A stretch of DNA of 64,000 nucleotides from Clostridiales bacterium (lineage in GTDB: Bacteria > Bacillota > Clostridia > Saccharofermentanales > Saccharofermentanaceae). Shown piece after piece: positions 17,586 through 26,709 of the stretch (positions are counted from its first letter, which is position 1; the number at the start of each line of letters is the position of its first letter). The stretch is from NCBI GenBank assembly GCA_017554745.1, contig JAFZHS010000008.1, forward strand, positions 1 to 64,000, in the 5' to 3' direction. A model generated the notes under the pieces. It was not told where the DNA came from. It was given only the letters and a program-made list of their open reading frames with translations, and ran no database searches. Made by a program: the position numbers and the translations under genes.

Positions 17586-19850
17586 GTGGACCGCAGATGG
17601 AGACAGAATCTTCATATCGAGGCACCGGAAGGCTGGCTCAACGATCCGAACGGCCTGTGTTATTTCGACGGTTTATATCATGTATATTTCCAATATTCAC
17701 CCGGCACTCCGAAGGGCGAAGCGACACGCTGCTGGGGCCATTATGTAAGCCCCGATCTTCTCTCGTGGAAATATAAGGGCATCGTCCTCTATCCTGATAT
17801 TCCCGAAGACCGGGACGGTGTGTTCTCGGGTTCTGCAGTAACATTCGAAGATCATATCGGATTCTTCTATACGGGCAATGTCATGGAGGAAGGCCCTTAC
17901 GATTACGTGCTCGAGGGCAGGGGCGCTAACGTCATCAGCGTCACTTCTTCTGACGGCGATGTCATGTCTTCGAAAAAAGTATTGCTCAAAAACAGTGATT
18001 ATCCTGATTTCTGCTCATGTCATGTAAGAGACCCGAAGGTCTGGACAGAAGACGGCATCTATAAGATGGTCCTGGGCGCGCGTACCAAAGATGACAAGGG
18101 ATGCGTGCTGCTCTATGAAGGATCTTCTCCTGATTCGTTTAAATATGCCGGCTGTTTTTCCGTACCCGATATGGGATATATGTGGGAGTGTCCTGACATG
18201 TTTACGGTTGACGGCAGGAAGTTCCTGGCATTGTGTCCGCAGGGCACAGAGCGCGGTGAATATAAGTTCCAGAATATATTCCACAGTGGATATTTTACAG
18301 TCGACGGCGATAAGCTCAATGACTTTGAAGAGTTCGATTACGGTTTTGATTTTTATGCGCCGCAGACATTTGCCGCGCCTGACGGCAGGAGGCTTCTTAT
18401 CGGCTGGATGGGAATAGGTGATGATTCGTATTCCAATCCTACCGTAGAGCTCGGCTGGCAGCATTGTCTGACTTTGCCCCGCGAGCTTACAGTCTCACCT
18501 GAAGGCAGACTTTTGCAAAATCCCATCCGCGAATTGGATAACATCAAGTGTGCTTCTAAGAAGATGGGCGGCGAAGTATGGGAAAGCCTGCCCTTTGAGG
18601 TCAATGCCTCAGATTTTGCAGACAAAGCCTCTTTAACGATATCCGGAGCGTCTGTCACGTGGGATAAGGAAAGCGGCGTGCTAAGCCTGAAGCTTAATGA
18701 AGAAGGATACGGAAGAAGCGTGCGCAATCTGAAGCTTGATTCGCTCGGGAATATCCGCATCATCGCAGACAGGTCTTCTCTGGAAATATATATAAATAAC
18801 GGTCTATATGTTATGAGCACCAGATTCTACCCTGAATACCGTCAGGTAAAAGTCACGGCTGAAGGTGTTTTGGCGGAGATCGCTTCATTGAGATTAAACG
18901 ATACGCTCATCGCGATCGGCGAAGCGCTTATAGATTTTATACCCGACAGGAAAGGCTGCGAGTTCTATGAAGTAGGTTCGTTCTCTCCCGCGGCGGGCGG
19001 TGCCCCTGCCAACGTTTGCGGAGCATTCTCCAAGCTCGGCGGCAAGGCGCGCATGATCACGCAGTTGGGCAAGGACCCGTTCGGCGATGTGATAACGAGA
19101 ACGCTGGAAGAGGCGGGCGTTGATACTTCGTGTATCAGATATACTTCTGAGGCCAATACGGCGCTGGCATTTGTAAGTCACACTGTTGACGGGAAGAGCA
19201 CATATTCTTTCTACAGGAATCCGTCCGCGGATATGCTTTTCGAGGCTTCAAGCGTGACAAGCGATATGCTCGACGGCTGTTATGCACTGCATTTCTGCAG
19301 CGTGTCTTTAGGCGACTTCCCTATGAAGGATGCGCACCGTGCAGCCATTACGATCGCGAGAAGACAGGGCGCTATTGTAAGCTTTGATCCTAATCTCAGA
19401 TTCATGCTCTGGGACGACCGTGAAGAGTTAAAGCGCGTGATATGGGAATTCATTCCCGACTGCGACATTTTAAAGATATCCGATGAGGAGCTGGAATTCA
19501 TCACAGGCACGTCTGTGATCGAAGAGGCCCTGCCTCTGCTATTTACCGGCAGCGTCAAGCTCGTGATCCTGACTAAAGGCAAGGACGGCGCATCTGCTTA
19601 TTGCTCTGCCGGCAGCGTATCTTCCTCTTGCCCTGAGGTCAAGGCAGTAGATACGACAGGCGCAGGCGACGGCTTTATCGGTTCGTTCCTGTGGAAGCTC
19701 CGCTCATTGGGCGTCTCGAGGGAAGACCTTGCTGCGTGCCCTTTGAGTGTTTTGTCCGGGTGTCTGGATTTTGCGAACCGCTTTAGCGCCATAAGCGTAC
19801 AGCGCAAGGGTGCGATACCTTCATATCCTTCTCTGCGCGAGATAAAGTAG
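17586..19850 (+). CDS. Fused GH32 sucrose(-6-phosphate) hydrolase and PfkB fructokinase
   Basis: A 754-residue two-enzyme chain. Residues 1 to about 436 are a glycoside hydrolase 32: WLNDPNG with nucleophile D20, RDPKVW with D149, and ECPD with acid/base E201, then a beta-sandwich. From residue about 439 (DTLIAIGEALIDF) it is a PfkB sugar kinase with GGAPANVCGAFSKLGG and DTTGAGDG, catalytic base D695. The chain would split sucrose or sucrose-6-phosphate and phosphorylate the released fructose. No signal peptide is seen, so it is cytoplasmic. The start is GTG with TAGGAG upstream overlapping the rodA stop. No PTS or ABC sugar transporter is next to it. Both catalytic domains look complete. Confidence 0.88.
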   Translation: MDRRWRQNLHIEAPEGWLNDPNGLCYFDGLYHVYFQYSPGTPKGEATRCWGHYVSPDLLSWKYKGIVLYPDIPEDRDGVFSGSAVTFEDHIGFFYTGNVMEEGPYDYVLEGRGANVISVTSSDGDVMSSKKVLLKNSDYPDFCSCHVRDPKVWTEDGIYKMVLGARTKDDKGCVLLYEGSSPDSFKYAGCFSVPDMGYMWECPDMFTVDGRKFLALCPQGTERGEYKFQNIFHSGYFTVDGDKLNDFEEFDYGFDFYAPQTFAAPDGRRLLIGWMGIGDDSYSNPTVELGWQHCLTLPRELTVSPEGRLLQNPIRELDNIKCASKKMGGEVWESLPFEVNASDFADKASLTISGASVTWDKESGVLSLKLNEEGYGRSVRNLKLDSLGNIRIIADRSSLEIYINNGLYVMSTRFYPEYRQVKVTAEGVLAEIASLRLNDTLIAIGEALIDFIPDRKGCEFYEVGSFSPAAGGAPANVCGAFSKLGGKARMITQLGKDPFGDVITRTLEEAGVDTSCIRYTSEANTALAFVSHTVDGKSTYSFYRNPSADMLFEASSVTSDMLDGCYALHFCSVSLGDFPMKDAHRAAITIARRQGAIVSFDPNLRFMLWDDREELKRVIWEFIPDCDILKISDEELEFITGTSVIEEALPLLFTGSVKLVILTKGKDGASAYCSAGSVSSSCPEVKAVDTTGAGDGFIGSFLWKLRSLGVSREDLAACPLSVLSGCLDFANRFSAISVQRKGAIPSYPSLREIK

Positions 19851-19856
19851 TCAGCG

Positions 19857-19884
19857 GGCGGCTTCGGGCCGTCTTTTTATTTTA
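19857..19884 (+). terminator. Rho-independent terminator
   Basis: A short GC stem (GGCGGC with GCCGTC through a TTCGG loop, one G-T pair) is followed by TTTTTATTTTA. It ends the lgt-rodA-GH32/PfkB unit seven bases after the stop codon. Confidence 0.75.
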
Positions 19885-19907
19885 GTGCTTCCGTCTACAA
19901 AAACGTG

Positions 19908-20160
19908 ATTTCAGCCGGAGTGCCTGTTTTGCTGCCAGAAATTGCCACTCCGGCTGAAATTATCGGGAAATTTCAGTTTGAGTGACAAATTGGCACCCCT
20001 TAATTGGCACTCCGGCTGAAATGGAGGTTTTCGGGCGCTCGTGAATGCGAGTGACGCGGGATGACACATTTTGAGGTAATAATGTGTCAGTTTTCGGCAA
20101 TCCCGGGTGCCTGTGACGGAAGGTGACACGGAAAAAGTCCCGAAATGTGTCGCTTTTTGG
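19908..20160. repeat. Intergenic array of nested palindromes
   Basis: ATTTCAGCCGGAGTGCC (19908-19924) occurs inverted twice, once with one mismatch (19944-19960) and once exactly (20006-20022). Next come TGACACATT/AATGTGTCA (20062-20070 with 20081-20089) and a second TGACAC...GTGTCG pair (20124-20129 with about 20147-20152). The block lies between a terminator and the mraZ promoter and accounts for most of the 524-base gap 19851-20374. No convincing gene was seen here. The minus-strand reading frame across it is a by-product of the repeats. Confidence 0.75.
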
Positions 20161-20230
20161 CAACAGGAGCCGGCCTCAAACGACCTGGAAAAAATATTTA
20201 ACAAATTTCCAAAAAATGACAAAAAACCCC

Positions 20231-20259
20231 TTGCGTTAAAAAAAGATTACGAATAGAAT
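20231..20259 (+). promoter_or_regulatory. Promoter of the division (dcw) cluster
   Basis: -35 TTGCGT (20231-20236) and -10 TAGAAT (20254-20259) are 17 bases apart, just upstream of the MraZ-type repeats and about 115 bases before mraZ. Confidence 0.7.
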
Positions 20260-20267
20260 ACAGATGT

Positions 20268-20314
20268 GTGGTGATTCGGGGAGATATTTCCCATTCTGGT
20301 GGAGGAAAGTGGCT
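20268..20314 (+). promoter_or_regulatory. Probable MraZ operator (10-bp spaced repeats)
   Basis: GTGGTG (20268), GGGGAG (20278), GTGGAG (20299) and GTGGCT (20309) lie about 10 or 20 bases apart on one face of the helix, directly after the -10 box. MraZ is known to bind such GTGG-type direct repeats upstream of its own gene, so autoregulation of the cluster is likely. Confidence 0.65.
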
Positions 20315-20374
20315 CAAATGAAGGCCGCGATCCTCGCTTAACCGCATAATCAAGCAAAAAACGAAAGACTCAGG

Positions 20375-20806
20375 ATGAGAGACATTAAGAAAGTAGACGC
20401 AAAGGGAAGATTTTTTATCCCTTCAAAGCAGAAAGAGTTGCTTGGCGCAGAGGTTGTCGTAACAAACAGCCTTGATGTCGGCTATCTTTGCGTTTACTCA
20501 AAAGATCATTTTGAGAATGTCGTAAAAACACAGCTCGCAAAGCTCAACACCATGGATGCCAATGCCCGTAAGATCAAGAGGGCGATCATCGGTGAAGCGT
20601 GCGAAGTAAGTGTTGATTCACAGGGGCGCATCTCGGTAAACAGCGAGCTTTGGGACAGGATCGGTGCCAAGCCCGGTGACGAGATCTGCGTATTTAATGA
20701 TGACGGCAAACTGGATATCTGCACGAAGAGTTTCTATGACAGCGAGGATCACGATCTGAGCGGCATAGAAGGATTGGAGACAAAGTATTATGTTGAAGGT
20801 CTCTGA
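20375..20806 (+). CDS. mraZ: Transcriptional regulator MraZ
   Basis: A 143-residue DNA-binding protein made of two AbrB-like SpoVT repeats. The two signature loops are DAKGRFFIPSKQKE (about residue 8) and DSQGRISVNSELWD (about residue 81). It forms a ring and usually represses its own dcw operon. The N-terminus MRDIKKVDAKGR is shorter than the usual MFxGEYxHxLDxKGR. It overlaps rsmH by 17 bases. Confidence 0.9.
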   Translation: MRDIKKVDAKGRFFIPSKQKELLGAEVVVTNSLDVGYLCVYSKDHFENVVKTQLAKLNTMDANARKIKRAIIGEACEVSVDSQGRISVNSELWDRIGAKPGDEICVFNDDGKLDICTKSFYDSEDHDLSGIEGLETKYYVEGL

Positions 20807-21758
20807 TTTTGATCACATCCCCGTACTCCTTTATCAGACGGTTGACGCTCTTAACGTCAAGCCTGGCGGCATCTATGTCGACTGCACGGCCGGCGGCGGT
20901 TCGCACAGCGCTGAGATTGCAAGAAGGATGAAGGGCCAGGGCACCCTTATCTCGATCGATAAAGATGACGCGGCTCTCGCTGCGTGCATGGAGAGAAGAG
21001 AAAGCTTTGCCGGTATCGACTGGATGCCTGTTAAATCCGATTACAAAGATATTGATGACATCATCAGAAGCCTTAAGCTTGGCAAGGTTGACGGCATCAT
21101 GGCTGACCTCGGCGTATCTTCTTACCAGCTCGATACCGCTGAGAGAGGCTTCTCATATATGAAGAACGGTCCTTTAGACATGAGAATGGATCCCGATGAA
21201 TGGCTCACGGCTGCAGAAGTCGTAAACAAGTATTCGAGAGACGATCTTGAGAGGATCTTCAGAGAGTACGGCGAAGAACATCATGCCGGAAGGATCGCAG
21301 ACGGTATCTGTGAGAGAAGAAGAACAAGACCTTTCACAAGGACCACGGAACTTGCAAATGCAATAAAGGAATATATGCCGGGCCACGGAAGAGGCGAAGA
21401 CCAGCATCCCGCAAAGAGATGTTTCCAGGCTATAAGGATCGAAGTAAATCACGAGTTGGACGGCCTTGAGTCACTTCTTCAGGACGGAATAAGGAAGCTT
21501 AAACCCGGCGGAAGATTCGCGGTTATCTCATTCCATTCATTGGAGGACCGCATCGTAAAAGAAGCATTCAGGACGGCGGAGAGCCCCTGCACATGTCCCA
21601 GAGATTTCCCTGTATGTGTATGCGGCAAGAAATCCCTCGGTACGGTTATTACGAAGAAACCGATCGAGCCGACCGAAGAGGAGATCGAGATCAATCCGAG
21701 ATCAAGAAGCTCGAAGCTCAGGGTATTTGAGAGGAACGATAACGAACAGTACAACTGA
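20790..21758 (+). CDS. rsmH: 16S rRNA (cytosine-1402-N4)-methyltransferase RsmH
   Basis: A 322-residue SAM-dependent methyltransferase acting on C1402 of 16S rRNA. Motifs: HIPVLLYQTVDAL, the SAM loop YVDCTAGGGSHSAEIA, GIMADLGVSSYQLD, GFSYMKNGPLDMRMD, and the C-terminal ISFHSLEDRIVKEAF. It follows mraZ as in nearly all dcw clusters. An older name is mraW. Confidence 0.97.
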   Translation: MLKVSDFDHIPVLLYQTVDALNVKPGGIYVDCTAGGGSHSAEIARRMKGQGTLISIDKDDAALAACMERRESFAGIDWMPVKSDYKDIDDIIRSLKLGKVDGIMADLGVSSYQLDTAERGFSYMKNGPLDMRMDPDEWLTAAEVVNKYSRDDLERIFREYGEEHHAGRIADGICERRRTRPFTRTTELANAIKEYMPGHGRGEDQHPAKRCFQAIRIEVNHELDGLESLLQDGIRKLKPGGRFAVISFHSLEDRIVKEAFRTAESPCTCPRDFPVCVCGKKSLGTVITKKPIEPTEEEIEINPRSRSSKLRVFERNDNEQYN

Positions 21759-21780
21759 TAAGTAAAGGAAGCAGAAAGCA

Positions 21781-22467
21781 ATGGCAGTAGCAACAAAGAA
21801 AAAAGCGAATAGCTTTGTCGTAGGAGTGAACGACGAGACACTCCGCGAAGTGCTGTCTGCCGGCAAGTCTGACTACGTTTACAAGGACGACAGCATCGTT
21901 ACCGATGATGCATTGGTCATAGAAGATGAGCCTCTCCCGATAGATCTTGATGAAGAAGATCCCGGCGATACATTCGTTTCTTATGAAGCAGTTCGCGACA
22001 GGACTGTTAAGTATGCCATGGAACATGAGAATGCGCAGGCAAAGCTCGAACAAAAGAAGAAGAGCAGAAGGCTCACAAGAAGAAAACTTTTCGAGACGAT
22101 CATTTCGATCGGACTCATTATTGCGATCGGTATTTTCGTAATGCTGCTCCTGTATCCGCAGACAGAGATCTCCGAACTTGCAAGAGACAATTCGAATCTC
22201 AAGGACCAGATCAACACCGCGAAAAGAGAGATCGTAAATGCGGAAGAGAACGCGAACGGAATCGCGGACATGGATGTTATCCGTGCCCAGGCTCTTGCTT
22301 TAGGCATGCAGGATCCTAACCAGAACCAGGTTATCAACCTGCCTATTCCGAACACCGATTCTCTGCGCACAAGAACAAACTATAACAACGACGGAATCAG
22401 CGAAGAAGCTTTCAACGATTCCAAGGATGCGTTGGCTGATTATTATGCAGCAAACCCCGATAAGTAA
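21781..22467 (+). CDS. ftsL: FtsL-like cell division protein
   Basis: A 228-residue bitopic protein. A 100-residue acidic then basic cytoplasmic part precedes one transmembrane helix (about 105-126). Next come a short extracellular coiled coil (ISELARDNSNLKDQINTAKREI) and the FtsL/DivIC-type ending DMDVIRAQALALGMQDPNQNQVINL. Sequence conservation is low, as usual for FtsL, so the call rests on architecture and on its place between rsmH and the division PBP. The cytoplasmic part is unusually long. Confidence 0.82.
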   Translation: MAVATKKKANSFVVGVNDETLREVLSAGKSDYVYKDDSIVTDDALVIEDEPLPIDLDEEDPGDTFVSYEAVRDRTVKYAMEHENAQAKLEQKKKSRRLTRRKLFETIISIGLIIAIGIFVMLLLYPQTEISELARDNSNLKDQINTAKREIVNAEENANGIADMDVIRAQALALGMQDPNQNQVINLPIPNTDSLRTRTNYNNDGISEEAFNDSKDALADYYAANPDK

Positions 22468-25051
22468 TAACAAGGGGCCGCATAACGGCCAGAACGGACA
22501 TCGCAAAGAAGCTCTGCAAAGGAGCAATAATCCTAAAGGACCTCAGGTTAAAGGCCCTCGTCCGGACGTCTCTTCGATAAAATCCTCTCCTGTTAAAAAC
22601 GGCAAGATAAAAGAACAGCCGGTCAAAGAAAACGACGTGCAGGATGATCAGGAAAAAGAGAACAATCCCTCCAGGAAAAGAAGGATCAAGTCGAGTGTAT
22701 TCGCGAAGGCATGGATCGCGATAGTCGCCGTGTTTGTTGTCTTCTATACATTCTATCTGATGTATAACCTCTATCAGACAACAGTCACCGATTACGACAA
22801 GTACGCGCGTGCTGCTGCTGATGAGCAGTGGACACTGATGACATATTCCGCCAACAGGGGAATGATCTACGATTCAAACGGTGTTGCGCTCGCGTCCAAT
22901 ACTTACGACTTCACGGTAATCTGTTCGCCCAAGATGGTAACATCCACGGAGCTTACGAGAGAACAGATCATTCAGGCCGCAGTCGAATATCTCGGCGTCA
23001 CATACGAGAAGATGGACAAAATCATTCCTGTGGATGCTTCAGATAAGAACGATCCTCGAAATGATGTTCAGGGCTGCGACATTACAAAGAATGTTCCGAT
23101 CGAGACTAAGGAAGCGTTCGAGTCTTATCTTAAGGAAAACAAGGTAAAAGGCTTCGGCTTTGTTGCAGTACCGCAGAGATATTACAACTACGGAAGCCTT
23201 GCTTCACAGGTCGTCGGTTATGCAAAAAATGACGGTGTAAGCCTCAACGGTCTGTACGGACTTGAAGCATATTACAATGACGTTCTTTCAGGTACTGACG
23301 GTTACAGATATTCCGAGACGGATGAAATCACGGGAGGCGTTCTGCCTTATTCGGATGCGACGACAGTCCCTGTAACTGACGGCAACAACATCGTCACCAA
23401 CATCGATATAAGTATTCAGAGAATCGCGGAGCAGGCAGCCAAGGAAGCGTACGATAAGTATGAGCCGATAGACGGTGTCTGCGCAATCGTAATGAATCCT
23501 TATACCGGTGCTATCTATGCGATGGTATCCATCCCGAACTACGACTGCAACGATCCTTACGGAGCACCGTACGGTGTAAGCCCTGAGTCATGGAATGCGC
23601 TTAATTCTGACCAGCAGGTGCAGTACGTAATGGCGAACGCATGGCGCAACAGATGCGTATCCGACACATACGAGCCGGGCTCCACATTCAAGTCGCTTAC
23701 GACATGCATGGCTTTCGAAGAGAACCTTGCAAAAGAAGACGATCTGTTCAGTGATGAACCGATCCAGCTCTCGTCACAGCATACGATCTCATGCTGGCTG
23801 CAAAAATCAGGCGGATACAATCATGGCATGGAGACGCTTGAGAAAGCTTTCGAGAACTCATGCAACCCTGTCTTCACGCAGCTCGCGCAGAAGATCGGAC
23901 TTAAGAAGTATTACTCATATGTGCGCATGCTCGGTTTCTACGATAAGACCGGCATCGACCTTCCTGCTGAAGGAAAGGGAATCTTCCACAAAGATCCGAC
24001 CGTAGTCGATATGTCAGTTCTCGCGTACGGCGAGTCTTCGACGGTTACGCCTATCCAGCTGATCACCGCATACTGCGCCATCATTAACGGAGGAGACCTG
24101 CTTGTTCCTCACGTCGTAAAATACATCACTGATTCCAACGGCAATATCGTAGATGAGATCGAGCCTGAGGTAGTCCGCACGGTGTTCTCCGAAGATACCT
24201 GCAAACGCGTAAGGAAACTGATGGAAGGCGTTGTATCCGACGGTACGGGTTCTGCCGGTAAAGTCGCAGGCTATTCGGTAGCAGGTAAGACATCGACATC
24301 AACGATCGACGTAGGTGAGCTCAAGGGCGCGCACGTGCTCTCGTTCTCCTGCTACGCTCCTTCTTACGATCCTAAGATCGCGGTGCTCGTAGTAATCAAT
24401 AAGCCTAAGGATCACTCGGTAGGTTCGTCTTCTGCGGCATCTACGGCAGCAAAGATCGTTGAAGGCACATTGTCATACATGGGCGTTGAGAGAAGATTTA
24501 CTCCTGAAGAATATGAGCAGCTCTTAAAGCAGTGGTACGTTCAGGAAGTCGAGGGAATGCCCGCATCCCAGGCTGCTTCGAGGATCGCGATCAACGGTCT
24601 GTCGACGCTCTACGGCACGATGGATATGACTCCCGATACGATTATCAAGACCACGCATCCTGACTACACTTACACGCTCTATAAGACAGGTATCGTAGTT
24701 CTCTATCCTGAAGGCGTGTCAAAGGATGACTGGCTGACTACCAGAGTACCGAATATGACGGGAATGTCAGCGATCGAATGTATCGAGGCATGCCTTAAGG
24801 TCAACCTCAACTGCAAGATCGATAAGGAAAGTGATATCGAAGGACTCTGCATCACCCAGAGCGTTCCTGCGGGTTCAACGGTATATGCCGGAGACATCAT
24901 TTATGTCACGCTCTCGAGCACGGTCAGCCCCTCGTACACCGGTACGGATGAGACGACTGTAAATAACAATATCAACAACAGCAACAACGGCGGTGAGGAC
25001 GGAAGGGTCGATGCCCTGCCTCCGAACAACGATGACGATGATGACGACTAG
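22427..25051 (+). CDS. Class B penicillin-binding protein (FtsI/SpoVD type) with PASTA domain
   Basis: An 874-residue septal transpeptidase. After a basic cytoplasmic tail there is one membrane helix (about 95-118). Then come the pedestal domain (from about 140, NRGMIYDSNG), the transpeptidase with STFK (active Ser about residue 419), an SCN motif and the KTS box (AGKTSTST). One PASTA domain follows near the C-terminus (about 770-830, VPNMTGMSAIECIEACL), and the tail ends in a run of Asp. The start is uncertain: the ATG at 22427 or 22445, both inside ftsL and both without a good ribosome site, so coupling to ftsL is likely. It ends in TAG. Confidence 0.9.
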   Translation: MRWLIIMQQTPISNNKGPHNGQNGHRKEALQRSNNPKGPQVKGPRPDVSSIKSSPVKNGKIKEQPVKENDVQDDQEKENNPSRKRRIKSSVFAKAWIAIVAVFVVFYTFYLMYNLYQTTVTDYDKYARAAADEQWTLMTYSANRGMIYDSNGVALASNTYDFTVICSPKMVTSTELTREQIIQAAVEYLGVTYEKMDKIIPVDASDKNDPRNDVQGCDITKNVPIETKEAFESYLKENKVKGFGFVAVPQRYYNYGSLASQVVGYAKNDGVSLNGLYGLEAYYNDVLSGTDGYRYSETDEITGGVLPYSDATTVPVTDGNNIVTNIDISIQRIAEQAAKEAYDKYEPIDGVCAIVMNPYTGAIYAMVSIPNYDCNDPYGAPYGVSPESWNALNSDQQVQYVMANAWRNRCVSDTYEPGSTFKSLTTCMAFEENLAKEDDLFSDEPIQLSSQHTISCWLQKSGGYNHGMETLEKAFENSCNPVFTQLAQKIGLKKYYSYVRMLGFYDKTGIDLPAEGKGIFHKDPTVVDMSVLAYGESSTVTPIQLITAYCAIINGGDLLVPHVVKYITDSNGNIVDEIEPEVVRTVFSEDTCKRVRKLMEGVVSDGTGSAGKVAGYSVAGKTSTSTIDVGELKGAHVLSFSCYAPSYDPKIAVLVVINKPKDHSVGSSSAASTAAKIVEGTLSYMGVERRFTPEEYEQLLKQWYVQEVEGMPASQAASRIAINGLSTLYGTMDMTPDTIIKTTHPDYTYTLYKTGIVVLYPEGVSKDDWLTTRVPNMTGMSAIECIEACLKVNLNCKIDKESDIEGLCITQSVPAGSTVYAGDIIYVTLSSTVSPSYTGTDETTVNNNINNSNNGGEDGRVDALPPNNDDDDDD

Positions 25052-25197
25052 TAGTCTGACGCACAAACATAGCTGATGTGGCCGGGATAAATTCATTCTT
25101 TTTGCCACATAAGAGTTTGAACTTTTTGATTTAATATAGTTGACGGCGCATCGGCAAGATCTTTGCGGGTGACAGAATACAAAGAAGGAAGTAAGAG

Positions 25198-26709
25198 ATG
25201 CTGCTCCTGAATGTTCTGAAAGACATAGACTTTAAGCTTATATCCGGCAGCCTTAACAAGGAGATCACTTCTGTTGAGTATGACTCAAGGAAAGTATCTG
25301 TCGGATCGCTTTTCGTATGCGTTCAGGGATTTACGGTAGACGGACATTCATTTGCTTCAAAAGCATGCGAAAAAGATGCTTCCGCCATCGTTGTCGACAG
25401 CAATCGTACGGGCTTTCCCGAAGAAGAATTAGATGCTCTTGCTAAGCAGTACGATATCTGCATCGTTGAGATCGAAGATACTCATAAACATTTGGCATAC
25501 CTGTGTGCTAACTTCTACGAACATCCCGAGAACAGACTTGCCGTTTTCGGGATTACCGGAACAAAGGGTAAGACCACTACGGCTTTTATGTTAAGAGAGA
25601 TACTCGAAAAGAGCGGAAGGGATACAGGCCTTATTGGTACGGTCTGCAACATCATCGCAGGCAAAAAAACTCATGCCGCTCATACGACGCCCGAATCGAG
25701 AGAGCTTTTTGAGATGATGGATACTCTTACAAGATTCGGCTCTGAAGATCTTGTCATGGAAGTCTCATCACAGGCTCTCAAGCTCGACAGGGTAAGAGGC
25801 ATCACATACCGCACGGCAGCATTTACGAATCTTTATGAGGACCATATCGCGCCTAATGAACATCCTGATATGGAAGACTACATCACCTGCAAGCTCAGGA
25901 TCTTCGACAGCTGTGAGACAGGCATACTAAATGCCGACTGCACTGCTGCAGACAGAGTGAAGGGATATTGCAAGGATAAGGTTAAGCTCATTACATACGG
26001 AATAGATAATGATGCAGACTTTGTCGCAAGGGACTTAAGACCTGAAAGAAGAGGCCACGTAACGGGTACGGTATTCACGCTGGATTCTGAATATTTCAAC
26101 TGCGATATCTTTGTAGCCCTCCCCGGCAAATTCAATGTTTATAATGCTCTCTGCGCTATCTGTTCCGCAGTCAGTGAAGGTATCGATATCGAAGTGATAA
26201 AGACTGCTCTTGCAGGCATCAGCGTGCCGGGAAGAATGCAGCCTGTAGAGAATGATTTCGGCGTAAACATCCTCGTCGATTATGCGCATAATGCTGCAGC
26301 CTTAGAGAGCGTTCTCGATACGCTTAAGGAATATACGACAGGCAGGATTATTACGGTATTCGGATGCGGCGGAAACCGCTCGAGAACAAGGCGTTTTGAG
26401 ATGGGCGAAGTATCAGGCAACATGTCTGATTATACGGTCATCACATCCGATAATCCGAGAAATGAAGAGCCCGCTGCGATCATTGAGGATATCATCACGG
26501 GCATTTCCAAGACTGAAGGAAAATATGAGATCGAGCCTGACAGGAGCAAAGCGATAAAGCTTGCGATCAATATGGCGGAAGAAGGCGATACCGTGCTTAT
26601 CGCAGGCAAAGGTCACGAAGACTATCAGATATTTGCGGATAAGACGATACATTTCGATGATGTGGAACACGCAAGGGCTGCTGTAGTTGAGCGAGAGGGC
26701 AGAGCATGA
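25198..26709 (+). CDS. murE: UDP-MurNAc-tripeptide synthetase MurE (meso-DAP type)
   Basis: A 503-residue Mur ligase that adds the third amino acid to UDP-MurNAc-L-Ala-D-Glu. Motifs: EYDSRKVSVGSLFVC, the ATP loop GITGTKGKTTTA, TTPES, and the C-terminal SDNPRNEEP. The DNPR sequence (D418-R421) is characteristic of ligases that add meso-diaminopimelate and not lysine, so the cell wall is predicted to be DAP-type. A GAAGGAAG site precedes the ATG. It overlaps murF by four bases. Confidence 0.96.
   Translation: MLLLNVLKDIDFKLISGSLNKEITSVEYDSRKVSVGSLFVCVQGFTVDGHSFASKACEKDASAIVVDSNRTGFPEEELDALAKQYDICIVEIEDTHKHLAYLCANFYEHPENRLAVFGITGTKGKTTTAFMLREILEKSGRDTGLIGTVCNIIAGKKTHAAHTTPESRELFEMMDTLTRFGSEDLVMEVSSQALKLDRVRGITYRTAAFTNLYEDHIAPNEHPDMEDYITCKLRIFDSCETGILNADCTAADRVKGYCKDKVKLITYGIDNDADFVARDLRPERRGHVTGTVFTLDSEYFNCDIFVALPGKFNVYNALCAICSAVSEGIDIEVIKTALAGISVPGRMQPVENDFGVNILVDYAHNAAALESVLDTLKEYTTGRIITVFGCGGNRSRTRRFEMGEVSGNMSDYTVITSDNPRNEEPAAIIEDIITGISKTEGKYEIEPDRSKAIKLAINMAEEGDTVLIAGKGHEDYQIFADKTIHFDDVEHARAAVVEREGRA

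Noticed and set aside
19911..20222. Minus-strand 103-codon open frame
   Set aside because: It runs straight through the palindrome array, has no ribosome site and matches no family; the frame is open because of the repeat composition.
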